64,000 nt of DNA from Clostridiales bacterium SIT11 (GCA_001299455.1 CYUK01000003.1:1550001-1614000); one strand, 5' to 3'; positions 50,474-60,532 are shown, numbered from the stretch's first letter. The notes: a model not told the origin generated them from the letters alone. Program-made: numbers and translations.

Positions 50474-51619
50474 ATGGATTTTACAATGGATAAGGAGCAC
50501 GTACTACTTCGTAAAATGTACCAAGAATTTGCGAAAAACGAAGTTGAACCAGTTGCTGCTGAAGTCGATGCAGAAGAAAAAGTTCCTTTTGATAACATTA
50601 AAAAGTTAGCAAAAGCTGGATTTTTTGGCATTCCTTTTCCTAAGGAATATGGTGGACAAGGAGCAGACTATGTAGCCTATGCGATGGCTGTTGAAGAACT
50701 TTCAAAAGTTTGTGCCACAACAGGTGTTATTGTCTCTGCTCACACATCCTTATGTGCCGCTCCTATTTTTGAAAATGGGACAGAAGAACAAAAGAAAAAA
50801 TACTTACCAGACCTATTATCTGGAAAGAAAATTGGTGCCTTTGGGTTAACTGAACCAAACGCAGGTACAGACGCTTCTGGTCAACAAACTTTCGCTGACC
50901 TAGATGGCGACGAATGGGTATTAAACGGAACAAAAATCTTTATCACAAACTCAGGATTTGCTGATGTATTTATCATTATTGCAATCTCTGACCGTGAAGC
51001 TAAAGGAACTCGTGGAATCTCCGCTTTCATTGTAGACCGTGACACCCCAGGATTCTCCGTAAGTGAACCTGAAGATAAAATGGGTATCCGTGGATCTTCT
51101 ACTTGTGAATTAATTATGGAAAACTGCCGGATTCCAAAAGAAAATCTTCTAGGCCGTGAAGGCAAGGGCTTTGCTCTAGCTATGAAGACTCTAGATGGTG
51201 GACGTATTGGGATTGCTTCTCAAGCTCTAGGTATTGCTGAAGGAGCTATTGAAGAAACTGTGGAATACGTAAAAGAAAGAAAACAATTCGGTCGTCGTCT
51301 ATCTCAATTCCAAAATACACAATTTGAATTAGCAGACATGAAAGCCAGCACAGATGCTGCACAACTTCTTGTATACCGTGCTGCTTACATGAAGGGTATT
51401 AAACAACCATATACTCACCTAGCTGCAATGTGTAAATTATTTGCTGCAGAAAATGCAAGTGATGTTACCCGTCGCTGCTTACAATTATTTGGTGGATACG
51501 GATACACTAGAGACTATCCAATTGAACGGATGATGCGTGATGCTAAGATCACTGAAATCTACGAAGGTACTTCTGAAGTAATGCGTATGGTCATCAGTGG
51601 TTGGATGGGCGTTAACTAA
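50474..51619 (+). CDS. bcd: Short-chain (butyryl-type) acyl-CoA dehydrogenase
   Basis: 381 residues, complete: FAD/substrate blocks FGLTEPNAGTDASGQQ, ITNSGFADVFIIIA and TLDGGRIGIASQALGIAEGA, and the catalytic Glu in ITEIYEGTSEVMRMV. Followed by etfB and etfA, the usual butyryl-CoA dehydrogenase-Etf complex of fermenters, which in clostridia couples crotonyl-CoA and ferredoxin reduction. The crt/hbd/thl genes of a butyrate operon are not adjacent, so another acyl-CoA (for example acrylyl or glutaconyl-derived) is possible. SD GGGGGAT. High-expression codon style. Confidence 0.93.
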   Translation: MDFTMDKEHVLLRKMYQEFAKNEVEPVAAEVDAEEKVPFDNIKKLAKAGFFGIPFPKEYGGQGADYVAYAMAVEELSKVCATTGVIVSAHTSLCAAPIFENGTEEQKKKYLPDLLSGKKIGAFGLTEPNAGTDASGQQTFADLDGDEWVLNGTKIFITNSGFADVFIIIAISDREAKGTRGISAFIVDRDTPGFSVSEPEDKMGIRGSSTCELIMENCRIPKENLLGREGKGFALAMKTLDGGRIGIASQALGIAEGAIEETVEYVKERKQFGRRLSQFQNTQFELADMKASTDAAQLLVYRAAYMKGIKQPYTHLAAMCKLFAAENASDVTRRCLQLFGGYGYTRDYPIERMMRDAKITEIYEGTSEVMRMVISGWMGVN

Positions 51620-51652
51620 GTCATAGTTTAGAGAAAAATTGGAGGAGAACTT

Positions 51653-52447
51653 ATGAAAATAATTGTTTGTGTAAAACAAGTACCAGATACAACAGAAGTG
51701 CGCTTGGATCCAAAGACAAACACCCTAATTCGTGAAGGGGTACCAAGCATTATGAACCCAGATGACAAGGCTGCCGTTGAAACCGCCTTAAGAATTAAAG
51801 ATGAACATGAAGATGTTCATGTAACTATTCTTTCCATGGGACCCCCACAAGCTGAAGATGTTTTAAGAGAAGCTTTAGCTATGGGAGCTGATGACGGAAT
51901 TTTAGTAACAGACCGGGCTTTTGGAGGAGCTGATACTTGGGCTACTTCCTGTACAATTGCCGGTGCATTAAGAACAGCTGGAGACTATGACCTAATCATC
52001 ACTGGTCGTCAAGCTATTGACGGGGATACTGCACAAGTAGGACCTCAAATTGCAGAACACTTAGGACTTCCACAAGTAACTTATGCAGAAGACCTTTCTG
52101 TTAAGGGTGATGTTGTTACTGTTAAACGTCAATTTGAAGACCGCTACCACATTGTTGATGTAAAAATGCCTTGCTTAATTACTGCCTTAACAGAATTAGC
52201 TGAACCAAGATACATGACTGTTGGTGGAGTATTTGACGCCTATAAACAAGACTTAACTATTTGGGGCTTAGATGATATTAAAGATAACCTAAATCTTGAT
52301 GACATTGGATTAAAGGGATCCCCAACAAGAGTTGTACAATCCTATCCAAAACAAGGAAAAGGTCAAGGAGAAAAACTTACCAACGTAACTCCAGAAGAAG
52401 CAGCTCGTGCAATTATCGCAAAGTTACAAGAAAAATATATTATCTAA
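51653..52447 (+). CDS. etfB: Electron transfer flavoprotein subunit beta
   Basis: 264 residues. KIIVCVKQVPDTTEVRLDP opening and the flavin/AMP pocket signature TGRQAIDGDTAQVGPQIAEHL. This motif type is that of clostridial bifurcating Etf, in which the beta FAD splits electrons; a bifurcating role is inferred, not proven. SD GGAGGAGA. It lies 33 bp after bcd and 30 bp before etfA. Confidence 0.94.
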   Translation: MKIIVCVKQVPDTTEVRLDPKTNTLIREGVPSIMNPDDKAAVETALRIKDEHEDVHVTILSMGPPQAEDVLREALAMGADDGILVTDRAFGGADTWATSCTIAGALRTAGDYDLIITGRQAIDGDTAQVGPQIAEHLGLPQVTYAEDLSVKGDVVTVKRQFEDRYHIVDVKMPCLITALTELAEPRYMTVGGVFDAYKQDLTIWGLDDIKDNLNLDDIGLKGSPTRVVQSYPKQGKGQGEKLTNVTPEEAARAIIAKLQEKYII

Positions 52448-52477
52448 GAGATTCGAACCAAATAGGAGCGTGAAAAA

Positions 52478-53488
52478 ATGAGTAAAAATGTATTTGTTTT
52501 TGTAGAACAAAGAGACGGGGAATTGCAAAAAGTTGGTATCGAACTATTAGGTAAGGCCAATGAACTAGCAAAAGACCTAGGACAAGAAGTTGTTGCCCTT
52601 TTACTAGGAGAAAACGTAAAAGATCAAGTTGAAGTTTTGTTCCACCATGGAGCTGACAAAGTTATCTTAGTTGACCATCCTATGTTAAAAGAATATGTAA
52701 CTGAACCCTATGCTAAAGCAATTTATGAAATTAACAAGAAATATGAACCAGAAATCATCCTTTACGGTGCTTCCGCTATTGGACGTGACCTTGCTCCAAG
52801 ACTTGCTGCAAGAATCCACACTGGTTTAACTGCTGACTGTACTGGCCTTGAAATTGATGAAGAAACTAAAAATCTTCGCATGACTCGTCCAGCTTTCGGT
52901 GGAAACTTAATGGCTACTATTGTTTGTGCAGACTTCCGTCCACAAATGGCTACTGTACGTCCAGGCGTTATGAGCCCAATGGATACAGATCATACTCGTA
53001 CAGGTGAACTAATCGAAGAAAAAATTGAATTCACAGATGCAGACATGAACGTAACAATTCGTGAAGTTGCTAAGTCTGAATCTAAGAAGAAAGACATTAC
53101 AGAAGCAAACATCCTAGTATCTGGTGGACGTGGAATCGGTGGACCAGAAGGATTCAAGTTACTTCAAGAATTAGCTGATGAATTTGAAGGGGAAGTTTCC
53201 ACTTCTCGTGCTACTGTTGATGCTGGCTGGATTGAAAAAGACCGTCAAGTTGGTCAAACAGGTAAAACTGTTCGTCCAGAACTATACTTCGCCTTTGGTA
53301 TTTCCGGAGCTATCCAACATTTAGCTGGTATGGAAGAATCCGATTTAATCATTGCCGTTAACAAAAACGAAGCAGCACCAATCTTTGACGTAGCTGACCT
53401 AGGAATTGTTGGAGACTTAAATGCCATTGTTCCAAAATTACTAGAAGAATACCGCAAAGAAAAAGCTTTAAAAGAAGAAATTGATTAA
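52478..53488 (+). CDS. etfA: Electron transfer flavoprotein subunit alpha
   Basis: 336 residues. The C-terminal FAD domain has TSRATVDAGWIEKDRQVGQT, YFAFGISGAIQHLAGM and VAVNKNEAAPIFDVADLG. The same domain is fused to the dehydrogenase at 39322, but that copy is diverged (VPLDRYVGMSGQ), so the two are paralogous rather than duplicated recently. SD AGGAGCG. Operon ends at a clear terminator. Confidence 0.95.
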   Translation: MSKNVFVFVEQRDGELQKVGIELLGKANELAKDLGQEVVALLLGENVKDQVEVLFHHGADKVILVDHPMLKEYVTEPYAKAIYEINKKYEPEIILYGASAIGRDLAPRLAARIHTGLTADCTGLEIDEETKNLRMTRPAFGGNLMATIVCADFRPQMATVRPGVMSPMDTDHTRTGELIEEKIEFTDADMNVTIREVAKSESKKKDITEANILVSGGRGIGGPEGFKLLQELADEFEGEVSTSRATVDAGWIEKDRQVGQTGKTVRPELYFAFGISGAIQHLAGMEESDLIIAVNKNEAAPIFDVADLGIVGDLNAIVPKLLEEYRKEKALKEEID

Positions 53489-53523
53489 TCAATAAAGATT
53501 ATAAATCAATAAAAATTCAAGAG

Positions 53524-53553
53524 AAACCGTCCTCAGTCCTGGGGGCGGTTTTT
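53524..53553 (+). terminator. Terminator of bcd-etfBA
   Basis: AAACCGTCC (53524-53532) pairs with GGGCGGTTT (53543-53551), T-run. Confidence 0.88.
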
Positions 53554-53571
53554 GGCTCTTTGTCAAATGTT

Positions 53572-53594
53572 GGGGTGAGATACATTCTCGCCCC
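53572..53594. other. Extra hairpin in the etfA-DUF4177 gap
   Basis: GGGGTGAGA (53572-53580) pairs with TCTCGCCCC (53586-53594), followed by TTCTTT; weak second terminator. Otherwise the gap 53595-53694 shows nothing. Confidence 0.5.
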
Positions 53595-53694
53595 TTCTTT
53601 ATGACGAAAGATTCTTCTAGCAATTGGGCAACAAGCCCTTGGCTTTTCCTAGAGATTAGGATTTGTTTTTGAAAAAATCCACCCTTATCCCATC

Positions 53695-53723
53695 TTGGCT
53701 ATTGATTTTGAATAAGATATAAT
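53695..53723 (+). promoter_or_regulatory. Promoter of the DUF4177 gene
   Basis: TTGGCT (53695-53700), 17 bp, TATAAT (53718-53723). Confidence 0.75.
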
Positions 53724-53768
53724 ATAAAAGGAAGAAAGATGGACCTTATTTAAAACTTGGAGGAAGAG

Positions 53769-54002
53769 ATGGCTCGGTATGAATTTATAGATCTGCCCAT
53801 AAAGGGTGGATTAAAGGCGGGAAAGACTGATACCCTTGAAGAATGCAAGGAAATAATTAGGAGAAAAGCTGAAGAAGGCTGGGAATTAGTCCAAGTCCTC
53901 CCTCTTGGAAATGAAAAAACAGGTATTGGTTTATTTCTTGGCTATACAATCATTTTTAAGGTAGAGGAAGCCCTTGAAGGGACAAGAAAAGAAAATTTTT
54001 GA
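53769..54002 (+). CDS. DUF4177-domain small protein
   Basis: 77 residues from ATG 53769 (GGAGGAAG just upstream; TTG 53757 rejected). Contains YEFIDLP and EGWELVQVLPLGNEKTG, the signature of DUF4177, a small cytosolic domain of unknown function. Monocistronic with its own promoter; the fni gene has a separate one. Confidence 0.8.
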   Translation: MARYEFIDLPIKGGLKAGKTDTLEECKEIIRRKAEEGWELVQVLPLGNEKTGIGLFLGYTIIFKVEEALEGTRKENF

Positions 54003-54013
54003 AGAAAAGAAAC

Positions 54014-54042
54014 TTGTTCCCCCTATGGACTTATGCTATGAT
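54014..54042 (+). promoter_or_regulatory. Promoter of fni
   Basis: TTGTTC (54014-54019), 17 bp, TATGAT (54037-54042) with extended TGC. Confidence 0.65.
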
Positions 54043-54068
54043 GAAAGGGAGAAAAGGAGAGAGTTAGA

Positions 54069-55091
54069 ATGAGAAAATATCGAAAACAAGAACACATTGA
54101 AAATTATTTGAAGACATCTTTTCACGGAGACCCACTCTTTAAAGATGTATTTATTCAACATTACTCTCTACCTGGATTTGCCTTTAATGAAATAGATACC
54201 CACGTAGATTTCATGGGCCATTCTTTAGACTTCCCCTTAATGATCAATGCCATTACTGGAGGGACAGAGTTTGCTGAAGAAATTAACCGAGACCTGGCAA
54301 GGCTTGCCAAGGACTTTTCCATTCCCATGGCCGTAGGATCCCAAACTATTGCCCTAGAGGATGAGGATGCCGTGGAAAGCTTTACCATTGTCCGGGAAAC
54401 CATAGGCAAGGATGGTTTGGTTTTTGCCAACCTAAATGGCCTCTTGGGGCCGGAAGAGGCAAAAAAAGCGGTAAAGATGATTGATGCCGATGCCCTGCAA
54501 ATCCACTTAAATCCAGCCCAGGAACTCATTATGGAAGAGGGGGACCGGGACTTTAGACCTGTCCGGGAAAATATTCGAGCCATTGTAGCAAGCTTGGATG
54601 TGCCTGTCATTGTCAAAGAAGTGGGCTTTGGCATGTCGAGCCAAGTCATTCAAGAAATTTATGACCTAGGAGTCCGCTATGTAGATGTGGCAGGCTTTGG
54701 GGGAACCAATTTTTTTGAAGTGGAAAACCTACGGTATCCAGAAGAAGATTATTCAGAGCTCTTTTCCTGGGGTAACCCTACCTGTCTCTGCCTACTTTTG
54801 GCCAAAGACTTAGGCTTAAAAGACCTAAAGATTATTGGGTCTGGAGGCATTCGAGGGGCCGAAGACCTCTTTAAGGCTCTGGTTCTAGGGTCTGACCTAG
54901 GGGCCATATCTGGAGAACTTTTAAATTACTTGATTCATGGGGGTTATGCCTATGCCCATCAATTTTTAGACCAGCTTCAATATAAGTTTAAAATTTTAAT
55001 GATGCTTACGGGATCCAAAACCATAGAAGATATAAAGAAAGTGCCCTATGGTTTAAAGGGAGACCTAAGAAGCCTATACGACACATTCTAA
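54069..55091 (+). CDS. fni: Isopentenyl-diphosphate delta-isomerase type 2
   Basis: FMN-dependent isomerase of IPP and DMAPP, precursor of isoprenoids. 340 residues, TIM barrel: LMINAITGGTEFAEEINRDL, VGSQTIAL, the PVIVKEVGFGMSS catalytic loop, VAGFGGTNFFEVENLR and IIGSGGIRGAEDL for phosphate binding. SD AAAGGAGAGAG. Its terminator begins in the stop codon. No other isoprenoid gene is nearby; type 2 needs reduced flavin, suited to an anaerobe. Confidence 0.94.
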   Translation: MRKYRKQEHIENYLKTSFHGDPLFKDVFIQHYSLPGFAFNEIDTHVDFMGHSLDFPLMINAITGGTEFAEEINRDLARLAKDFSIPMAVGSQTIALEDEDAVESFTIVRETIGKDGLVFANLNGLLGPEEAKKAVKMIDADALQIHLNPAQELIMEEGDRDFRPVRENIRAIVASLDVPVIVKEVGFGMSSQVIQEIYDLGVRYVDVAGFGGTNFFEVENLRYPEEDYSELFSWGNPTCLCLLLAKDLGLKDLKIIGSGGIRGAEDLFKALVLGSDLGAISGELLNYLIHGGYAYAHQFLDQLQYKFKILMMLTGSKTIEDIKKVPYGLKGDLRSLYDTF

Positions 55092-55116
55092 ACGGAGACA
55101 AAAGTCTTCGTTTTTT
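55091..55116 (+). terminator. Terminator of fni
   Basis: AACGGAGAC-AAAA-GTCTTCGTT (55091-55112) then T's; overlaps the stop. Confidence 0.9.
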
Positions 55117-55153
55117 CTTTCTTTGGAATTTTTCCAAAATAAATTTTTAAACT

Positions 55154-55162
55154 TGCTATAAT
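55154..55162 (+). promoter_or_regulatory. Extended -10 promoter of trxB
   Basis: TGC-TATAAT (55154-55162) about 28 bp before the start codon; no good -35. Confidence 0.7.
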
Positions 55163-55190
55163 AGGGGTAAATAATAACAGAGGTGATATT

Positions 55191-56123
55191 TTGTACGATT
55201 TAATAATTATTGGGGGAGGACCGGCAGGTTTAACTGCTGGACTCTATGGAGCCCGTGGAAAATTAAAAACTCTAATCCTAGAAGCATCCATGGAAGGGGG
55301 ACAAATGAACAACACCCTGAGCGTGGAAAACTATCCTGGAATTCAAGAGGGTGGTTCAGGTATGGAATTAGGGATGCGGATGGCCGACCAAGCCAAGGAA
55401 TTTGGGGCAGAAATCCGCCATGAAGAAGTGGTTGAAGTAGACCTTGATGGAAAAATCAAAAAGGTCAAGACGGACAAGGAAACCTATGAAGGAAGGACCG
55501 TCATTATTACCACTGGAGCCAAGCCGAGAAAGCTAGGCGTTCCTGGAGAATTGGAGTTTGCCAACAGAGGCGTGAGCTACTGTGCCACCTGTGATGGGGC
55601 CTTTTACCAAGATATGGACGTCTATGTCATTGGAGGAGGCGACGCCGCAGTAGAAGAAGGAGACCTCTTAACAAAATTTGCCCACCATGTCTATATTGTC
55701 CACAGGAGGGATGAATTAAGAGCAGCCAAGTCTCTACAAGACCGAGTTTTTAACAATGAAAAAGTGACCCTTATCTGGGATAGTGTCCTCAAAGAAGTTA
55801 AAGGAGATAAAATTGCAGAGGAAGTAGTCTTGGAAAACGTCAAGACCAAGGAAGTAAGTTCTCACAAGTCCACAACAGACAGTAAGGGGATTGGAATCTT
55901 TATCTATGTGGGCTATGAACCAAAGACAGACTTTTTACAAGGAAAGCTTGCCCTTGATGACAAGGGATATATTAAAACCGATGGAAAAATGCAAACGAAT
56001 GTCGAAGGAGTCTATGCTGCAGGAGATATTCGGTCCGAAGGCGTAAAACAAGTGGTTACGGCCGTAGGAGAAGGGGCTACAGCAGCCTTAATGGTGACCA
56101 AATATTTATCCAATAATCTGTAA
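55191..56123 (+). CDS. trxB: Thioredoxin reductase (TTG start)
   Basis: Reduces thioredoxin with NADPH through FAD and a redox disulfide. 310 residues. FAD site IIIGGGPAGLTAGLYGAR, active-site CATC (131-134), NADPH site VIGGGDAAVEEGDLL with HRR binding in YIVHRRDELRA, and FAD motif YAAGDIRS. TTG 55191 follows AGAGGTGAT and no ATG exists before the first glycine motif. No thioredoxin gene adjoins. Supports Tpx and the general thiol pool. Confidence 0.94.
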   Translation: MYDLIIIGGGPAGLTAGLYGARGKLKTLILEASMEGGQMNNTLSVENYPGIQEGGSGMELGMRMADQAKEFGAEIRHEEVVEVDLDGKIKKVKTDKETYEGRTVIITTGAKPRKLGVPGELEFANRGVSYCATCDGAFYQDMDVYVIGGGDAAVEEGDLLTKFAHHVYIVHRRDELRAAKSLQDRVFNNEKVTLIWDSVLKEVKGDKIAEEVVLENVKTKEVSSHKSTTDSKGIGIFIYVGYEPKTDFLQGKLALDDKGYIKTDGKMQTNVEGVYAAGDIRSEGVKQVVTAVGEGATAALMVTKYLSNNL

Positions 56124-56189
56124 AAAGTGAATTTGTTTTCAAAAGACAATAAAATCATAGGAAAACTTAATAAAAACTTATGAGAATCC

Positions 56190-56218
56190 TTGATATTGAA
56201 ATCCATCTGTGTTAAGAT
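56190..56218 (+). promoter_or_regulatory. Promoter ahead of the propionate operon leader
   Basis: TTGATA (56190-56195), 17 bp, TAAGAT (56213-56218). Confidence 0.7.
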
Positions 56219-56246
56219 AAATATATAAAAGATGAACTACTTGCCA

Positions 56247-56342
56247 GATAAGTTCTAGGCATATGCCCTATGCCAGACGAGTTTATCAAACGGTAATAGA
56301 AAATAACCTACATACCTAGGTTTATTTCTGTTACCGTTTTTT
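56247..56342 (+). promoter_or_regulatory. Leader hairpin followed by a strong terminator (attenuator or sRNA candidate)
   Basis: GATAAGTTC/GAGTTTATC (56247-56255, 56279-56287) encloses GGCATA/TATGCC (56258-56263, 56269-56274) around TGCCC. Directly after it comes a 23-bp arm pair (56288-56310, 56317-56339; 21 of 23 paired) with T-run 56337-56342. It ends about 100 nt before the DUF3870 start. No known riboswitch class recognised. Alternatives: terminator of trxB, or a short sRNA. Confidence 0.6.
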
Positions 56343-56442
56343 CGTGTCAAGAAAAGGTTCTGAAATATTGGGAAAAATTTTGTCTAGCAAGAAAGGGAAA
56401 AATAGTCTTTTTCTCAGAGCCCTTGCTGGGGAAGGAGTTATT

Positions 56443-56781
56443 GTGAATAAAAAACTAATCTTTATTTCGGGTTATGCCAAATTACCCAATGGAACGACTG
56501 CCCATGAAGTTTATGGGGGGTTAATTCTAGGCCTCGGAGTCAACCGAGAAACTGGAGATATTGTTGATTGTGAATGCTCTTTGGTAACGCAAATTGCCAG
56601 AAAATTCATAGCGGACTTAATGGTAGGTCAGAATCTGAATAATATACTGACTATTGAACAAGCAATCAATGAACAGTATTATGGAGCTGCAAAAAAAGCC
56701 ATCATATCTGCCTTGGGAATTTGTGGGGAGAAATTCCGGCAAATCCAGAAAAATAGCGATATTGAGGATGAGCTCCACTAG
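56443..56781 (+). CDS. DUF3870-domain protein
   Basis: 112 residues from GTG 56443, where AAGGAG (56432-56437) is 5 nt upstream. The longer frame from GTG 56344 starts inside the terminator T-run without SD. Contains LIFISGYAKLPNGTTAHEVY and DIVDCECSLVTQIARKF, matching DUF3870, whose function is unknown. It heads the propionate genes; a role in that metabolism is only implied by position. Confidence 0.8.
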   Translation: MNKKLIFISGYAKLPNGTTAHEVYGGLILGLGVNRETGDIVDCECSLVTQIARKFIADLMVGQNLNNILTIEQAINEQYYGAAKKAIISALGICGEKFRQIQKNSDIEDELH

Positions 56782-56814
56782 ATCGTTATCACATTAGTTA
56801 TTTAGGGGGTTAAT

Positions 56815-58326
56815 ATGGATAAGAGTAGGTTACGCTGTGAGTCTCTTGCGGATAAGGTAATGGATGCCAGAGAAGCTGCTCAATTTATAAAACCTGGAAT
56901 GACTGTAGGCATGAGTGGGTTTACTCCCTCAGGCTACGCAAAAGCAATTCCCTTGGAATTAGCGCGTAGGGCTGAAGAAGGAGAAGACTTACAACTTACA
57001 GTTTTAACAGGAGCATCAGTTGGGCCGGAAATTGATGAGGATATGGTAAAGGCTGGGGCCGTTGCCCGGCGCTATCCCTATCAAACGAATTCCACTATCC
57101 GGAAGGCCATTAATGAAGGCAAGGTAAAATACGTGGACATGCACCTATCCCACAGTTCACAACAAATCAAGGCTGGGTTCTTAGGAAAGGTGGATGTGGC
57201 TGTTATTGAAGCCTGTGCCATTACAGAAGACGGAAACATTGTTCCTACAACATCTGTAGGAAACTCCAATATTTATGTGGAAGCAGCGGACAAGGTCATT
57301 GTTGAAATCAACACAACTCAGCCTTTGGAACTCGAAGGAATTCATGACATCTATAACCTAGATCTTCCTCCACACAGAAAACCTATTGAGTTGACCAATG
57401 TCCAAGGACGGGTTGGAAAGCCCTATATCCCTTGTGACCCAGAAAAAATCGTAGCTGTTGTTGAATGTGACATTCCAGACAAGACCCGGTCTGTCGCTCC
57501 AGTAGACGAAAACAGCCGAAAGATTTCAAAAAATCTCATTGAATTTTTATCCAAGGAAGTGGAAGCGGGAAGGCTACCAAAAAACTTACTTCCTCTACAA
57601 TCAGGAGTTGGCAGTGTGGCCAATGCAGTTTTAGCGGGTCTTGATGACTCACCCTTTGACCACTTAACAGTGTATTCTGAAGTCTTACAAGACTCTGTAA
57701 TTAACTTGATTAAGTGCGGAAAGGTCGACTTCGCTTCTGGAACAAGTTTTACCTTGAGTCCAGAAATGAATGAAAATTTTGCCAAGGAGCTACCAAGCTT
57801 TAAGGATAAAGTTGTTCTTCGTCCACAAGAAATTTCCAATAATCCAGGAATTGCCCGTCGTCTAGGCGTTATTGCCATGAATACAGCCCTAGAGGTGGAC
57901 ATTTACGGAAATGTGAACTCTACCCATATTTCTGGTGTCAAGTTAATGAACGGTATTGGAGGATCCGGGGACTTCACAAGAGGAGGTCAACTGTCTATCT
58001 TTACCACTGTGTCTACAGCGAAAAAAGGTGCAATCTCTTCCATCGTACCTTACGTTTCCCACACAGACCACACAGAACACGACACCATGATTATTGTAAC
58101 GGAACAAGGGGTTGCCGACTTAAGAGGTCTTGACCCTGTAGAAAGAGCCCATGCAATTATTGAAAACTGTGCCCATCCGGACTACAAGGATCAGTTAAAT
58201 GACTATTTAAACCGAGCCATTCAAGAAAGCAAGGGCCAACACACACCCCATATTTTATCTGAAGTTTTTTCCTGGTACGACCGGTTAGAAAAAACAGGCA
58301 CCATGAAGGAAAGCAAGGATCAATAA
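56815..58326 (+). CDS. Acetyl-CoA hydrolase/transferase family: succinyl-CoA:acetate (or propionate) CoA-transferase
   Basis: 503 residues. Moves CoA between propionyl-CoA or acetyl-CoA and succinate, which starts the succinate-to-propionate route. Conserved blocks: [37 protein letters not shown], the catalytic Glu in [14 protein letters not shown], and [25 protein letters not shown] before ATG 56815. The mutase gene follows after 59 bp. Succinate as acceptor is inferred from the methylmalonyl-CoA genes downstream. Confidence 0.9.
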   Translation: MDKSRLRCESLADKVMDAREAAQFIKPGMTVGMSGFTPSGYAKAIPLELARRAEEGEDLQLTVLTGASVGPEIDEDMVKAGAVARRYPYQTNSTIRKAINEGKVKYVDMHLSHSSQQIKAGFLGKVDVAVIEACAITEDGNIVPTTSVGNSNIYVEAADKVIVEINTTQPLELEGIHDIYNLDLPPHRKPIELTNVQGRVGKPYIPCDPEKIVAVVECDIPDKTRSVAPVDENSRKISKNLIEFLSKEVEAGRLPKNLLPLQSGVGSVANAVLAGLDDSPFDHLTVYSEVLQDSVINLIKCGKVDFASGTSFTLSPEMNENFAKELPSFKDKVVLRPQEISNNPGIARRLGVIAMNTALEVDIYGNVNSTHISGVKLMNGIGGSGDFTRGGQLSIFTTVSTAKKGAISSIVPYVSHTDHTEHDTMIIVTEQGVADLRGLDPVERAHAIIENCAHPDYKDQLNDYLNRAIQESKGQHTPHILSEVFSWYDRLEKTGTMKESKDQ

Positions 58327-58385
58327 GGGATACTGAAGACGTTAAGAAACAAAGAAAGTTAAAAATATTATTTAGGGGGTACTTT

Positions 58386-60062
58386 ATGTTTGAAAAAGAC
58401 AAACTAGAAGAAATTCGCCAAGGCGAAAAAGAGTTTCATGATGGTGTGGAAAAGAGCTTAGAAAAATTCCCAGAAAGAAAAGAAGAATTTGCAAACAGCT
58501 CTTCAATTCCTGTAAAAAGATTATATACACCAACTGACATTGAAGATTTTGACTACATGGAACAACTCGGCTTCCCGGCTGAATATCCATTTACTCGAGG
58601 CGTACAAAACACCATGTACCGCGGTCGTTACTGGACTATGCGGATGTATGCAGGATTTGCTACAGCTGAAGAATCCAACAAGAGATACAAATACCTATTG
58701 GAATCCGGTGGATCTGGACTTTCTGTAGCCTTTGACCTTCCAACACAAATGGGTTATGACTCCAGTGCACCTATTGCACAAGGAGAAGTTGGTAAAGTAG
58801 GGGTTGCTATTGACTCCTTAGCCGACATGGAAATCTTATTTGATGGAATTCCTCTAGACAAGGTCTCCACATCCATGACTATTAACGCTCCAGCTTCTGT
58901 TTTACTGGCCATGTATATTGCTGTAGCCGAAAAACAAGGAGTAAGCAAGGACAAACTTCGTGGAACCATCCAAAATGATATCCTAAAAGAATACTCTGCT
59001 CGTGGAACTTATATCTTCCCAGTAGGACCTTCCATGCGGTTAATCACAGATGTTTTTGATTACTGTACAAGAGAAGTACCAAAATGGAACACCATTTCCA
59101 TTTCCGGTTACCACATCCGTGAAGCAGGTTCTACAGCTGTTCAAGAAGTTGCCTTCACCTTAGCTGATGGGATTGCCTATGTAAATGCAGCCCTAGACGC
59201 TGGACTTGATGTCAACAAATTTGCACCACGTCTATCCTTCTTCTTTAATGCACACAACAACTTCTTCGAAGAAATTGCAAAATACCGTGCAGCTCGTAGA
59301 ATGTGGGCAAAAATTATTAAGGAAAGATTTGGGGCAACCAACGAAAAAGCAATGCGGTTGAAATTCCACACCCAAACAGCTGGATCTACTTTAACAGCAC
59401 AACAAGTGGAAAACAACGTTGTACGGGTAGCTCTTCAAACCCTAGCTGCCGTTTTAGGTGGAACTCAATCCCTACACACCAACTCTAAAGATGAGGCTCT
59501 TTCCTTACCATCTGAAGTTTCTGTAAGAACAGCCCTTCGGACCCAACAAGTTGTTGCCTATGAATCTGGTGTTGCGGATACCATTGACCCACTAGCAGGA
59601 TCCTATTATATAGAATCTTTAACCAACGAAATTGAAAAACAAGCAACTGAACTCATCAAGAAAATTGATGACTTGGGCGGCGCTCCAGCAGCTATTGAAA
59701 AAGGCTTTATCCAACAAGAAATCATGCAATCTGCTTATGACTACCAAAAAGCAGTGGATGAAGGAAGAGAAATTGTTGTCGGTGTAAACAAATTCAAGGC
59801 AGAAGAAGAAGCACCAAAAGACCTTCTTCGTGTAGACCCAAGTGTTGGAGAAAACCAAGTCAAGAAGATTGAAGCCTTAAAGGCAAAACGTGACAATGCT
59901 GAAGTTGAAAAAACACTGAAAGCTTTAAAGGACGCTTGTAACACAGACGAAAACTTAATGCCTTATATTTTAGATGCCGTTCACGCCTATGCAACCCTAC
60001 AAGAAATTTGTGACCAAATGCGTAGCGTATTCGGTGAATATAAACAAACTGTAAGTTTATAA
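58386..60062 (+). CDS. Methylmalonyl-CoA mutase, catalytic (large) subunit
   Basis: 558 residues, the TIM-barrel catalytic half alone, without a B12 domain. Signatures: the substrate/B12 face [61 protein letters not shown] and the [20 protein letters not shown] region. The partner cobalamin domain is the next gene, 35 bp on. Interconverts succinyl-CoA and (R)-methylmalonyl-CoA. SD AGGGGG. High-expression codon style. Confidence 0.94.
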   Translation: MFEKDKLEEIRQGEKEFHDGVEKSLEKFPERKEEFANSSSIPVKRLYTPTDIEDFDYMEQLGFPAEYPFTRGVQNTMYRGRYWTMRMYAGFATAEESNKRYKYLLESGGSGLSVAFDLPTQMGYDSSAPIAQGEVGKVGVAIDSLADMEILFDGIPLDKVSTSMTINAPASVLLAMYIAVAEKQGVSKDKLRGTIQNDILKEYSARGTYIFPVGPSMRLITDVFDYCTREVPKWNTISISGYHIREAGSTAVQEVAFTLADGIAYVNAALDAGLDVNKFAPRLSFFFNAHNNFFEEIAKYRAARRMWAKIIKERFGATNEKAMRLKFHTQTAGSTLTAQQVENNVVRVALQTLAAVLGGTQSLHTNSKDEALSLPSEVSVRTALRTQQVVAYESGVADTIDPLAGSYYIESLTNEIEKQATELIKKIDDLGGAPAAIEKGFIQQEIMQSAYDYQKAVDEGREIVVGVNKFKAEEEAPKDLLRVDPSVGENQVKKIEALKAKRDNAEVEKTLKALKDACNTDENLMPYILDAVHAYATLQEICDQMRSVFGEYKQTVSL

Positions 60063-60097
60063 TCGACTGAACTGGACTAGGAAAAGAGGTTAAAGAG

Positions 60098-60496
60098 ATG
60101 GATCAAATTCGTGTTTTAGTTGCTAAACCAGGTCTTGATGGCCATGACCGTGGAGCAAAAGTAATCGCTCGTGCACTTAGAGAAGCTGGAATGGAAGTTA
60201 TTTATACAGGCTTACGCCAAACTCCTGAACAAATTGTGGCAACAGCTGTACAAGAAGACGTGGACGTATTAGGAATGAGTATTTTATCCGGTGCCCACAA
60301 CTACCTGTTACCAGAAGTTGTCAAACAATTAAAGGAAAAAGGCGTTTATGATGACATGCTTGTTTTTGCTGGTGGAGTTATTCCAGATGCAGATATTCCA
60401 GGCTTAAAAGAAGCTGGGATTAAAAATGTCTTCACTCCAGGAACCAACCTAGAAGATGTGATTAGCTTCATTAAGGAAAATGTAAAGGCAAACTAA
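60098..60496 (+). CDS. Methylmalonyl-CoA mutase, cobalamin-binding (small) subunit
   Basis: 132 residues, only the B12 domain: [19 protein letters not shown], with lower Co ligand His16 in DGHDRG, and [12 protein letters not shown] and [18 protein letters not shown] around the nucleotide tail. Split mutases with separate subunits occur in archaea and some Firmicutes; here both subunits sit next to each other. SD AGAGGT. Followed by meaB after 36 bp. Confidence 0.95.
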   Translation: MDQIRVLVAKPGLDGHDRGAKVIARALREAGMEVIYTGLRQTPEQIVATAVQEDVDVLGMSILSGAHNYLLPEVVKQLKEKGVYDDMLVFAGGVIPDADIPGLKEAGIKNVFTPGTNLEDVISFIKENVKAN

Positions 60497-60532
60497 GGAT
60501 AACAATAAAGAAAACCCAAAAGGTGGTTATAA

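Noticed and set aside
56225-56342. Cobalamin or other known riboswitch before the B12-dependent mutase operon
   Set aside because: No B12-box-like GCCACTG element and no other known motif recognised; kept only as an unclassified leader.
56344-56442. GTG 56344 as start of the DUF3870 protein
   Set aside because: It lies in the T-run of a terminator with no SD; GTG 56443 has AAGGAG at ideal distance and matches the domain start.
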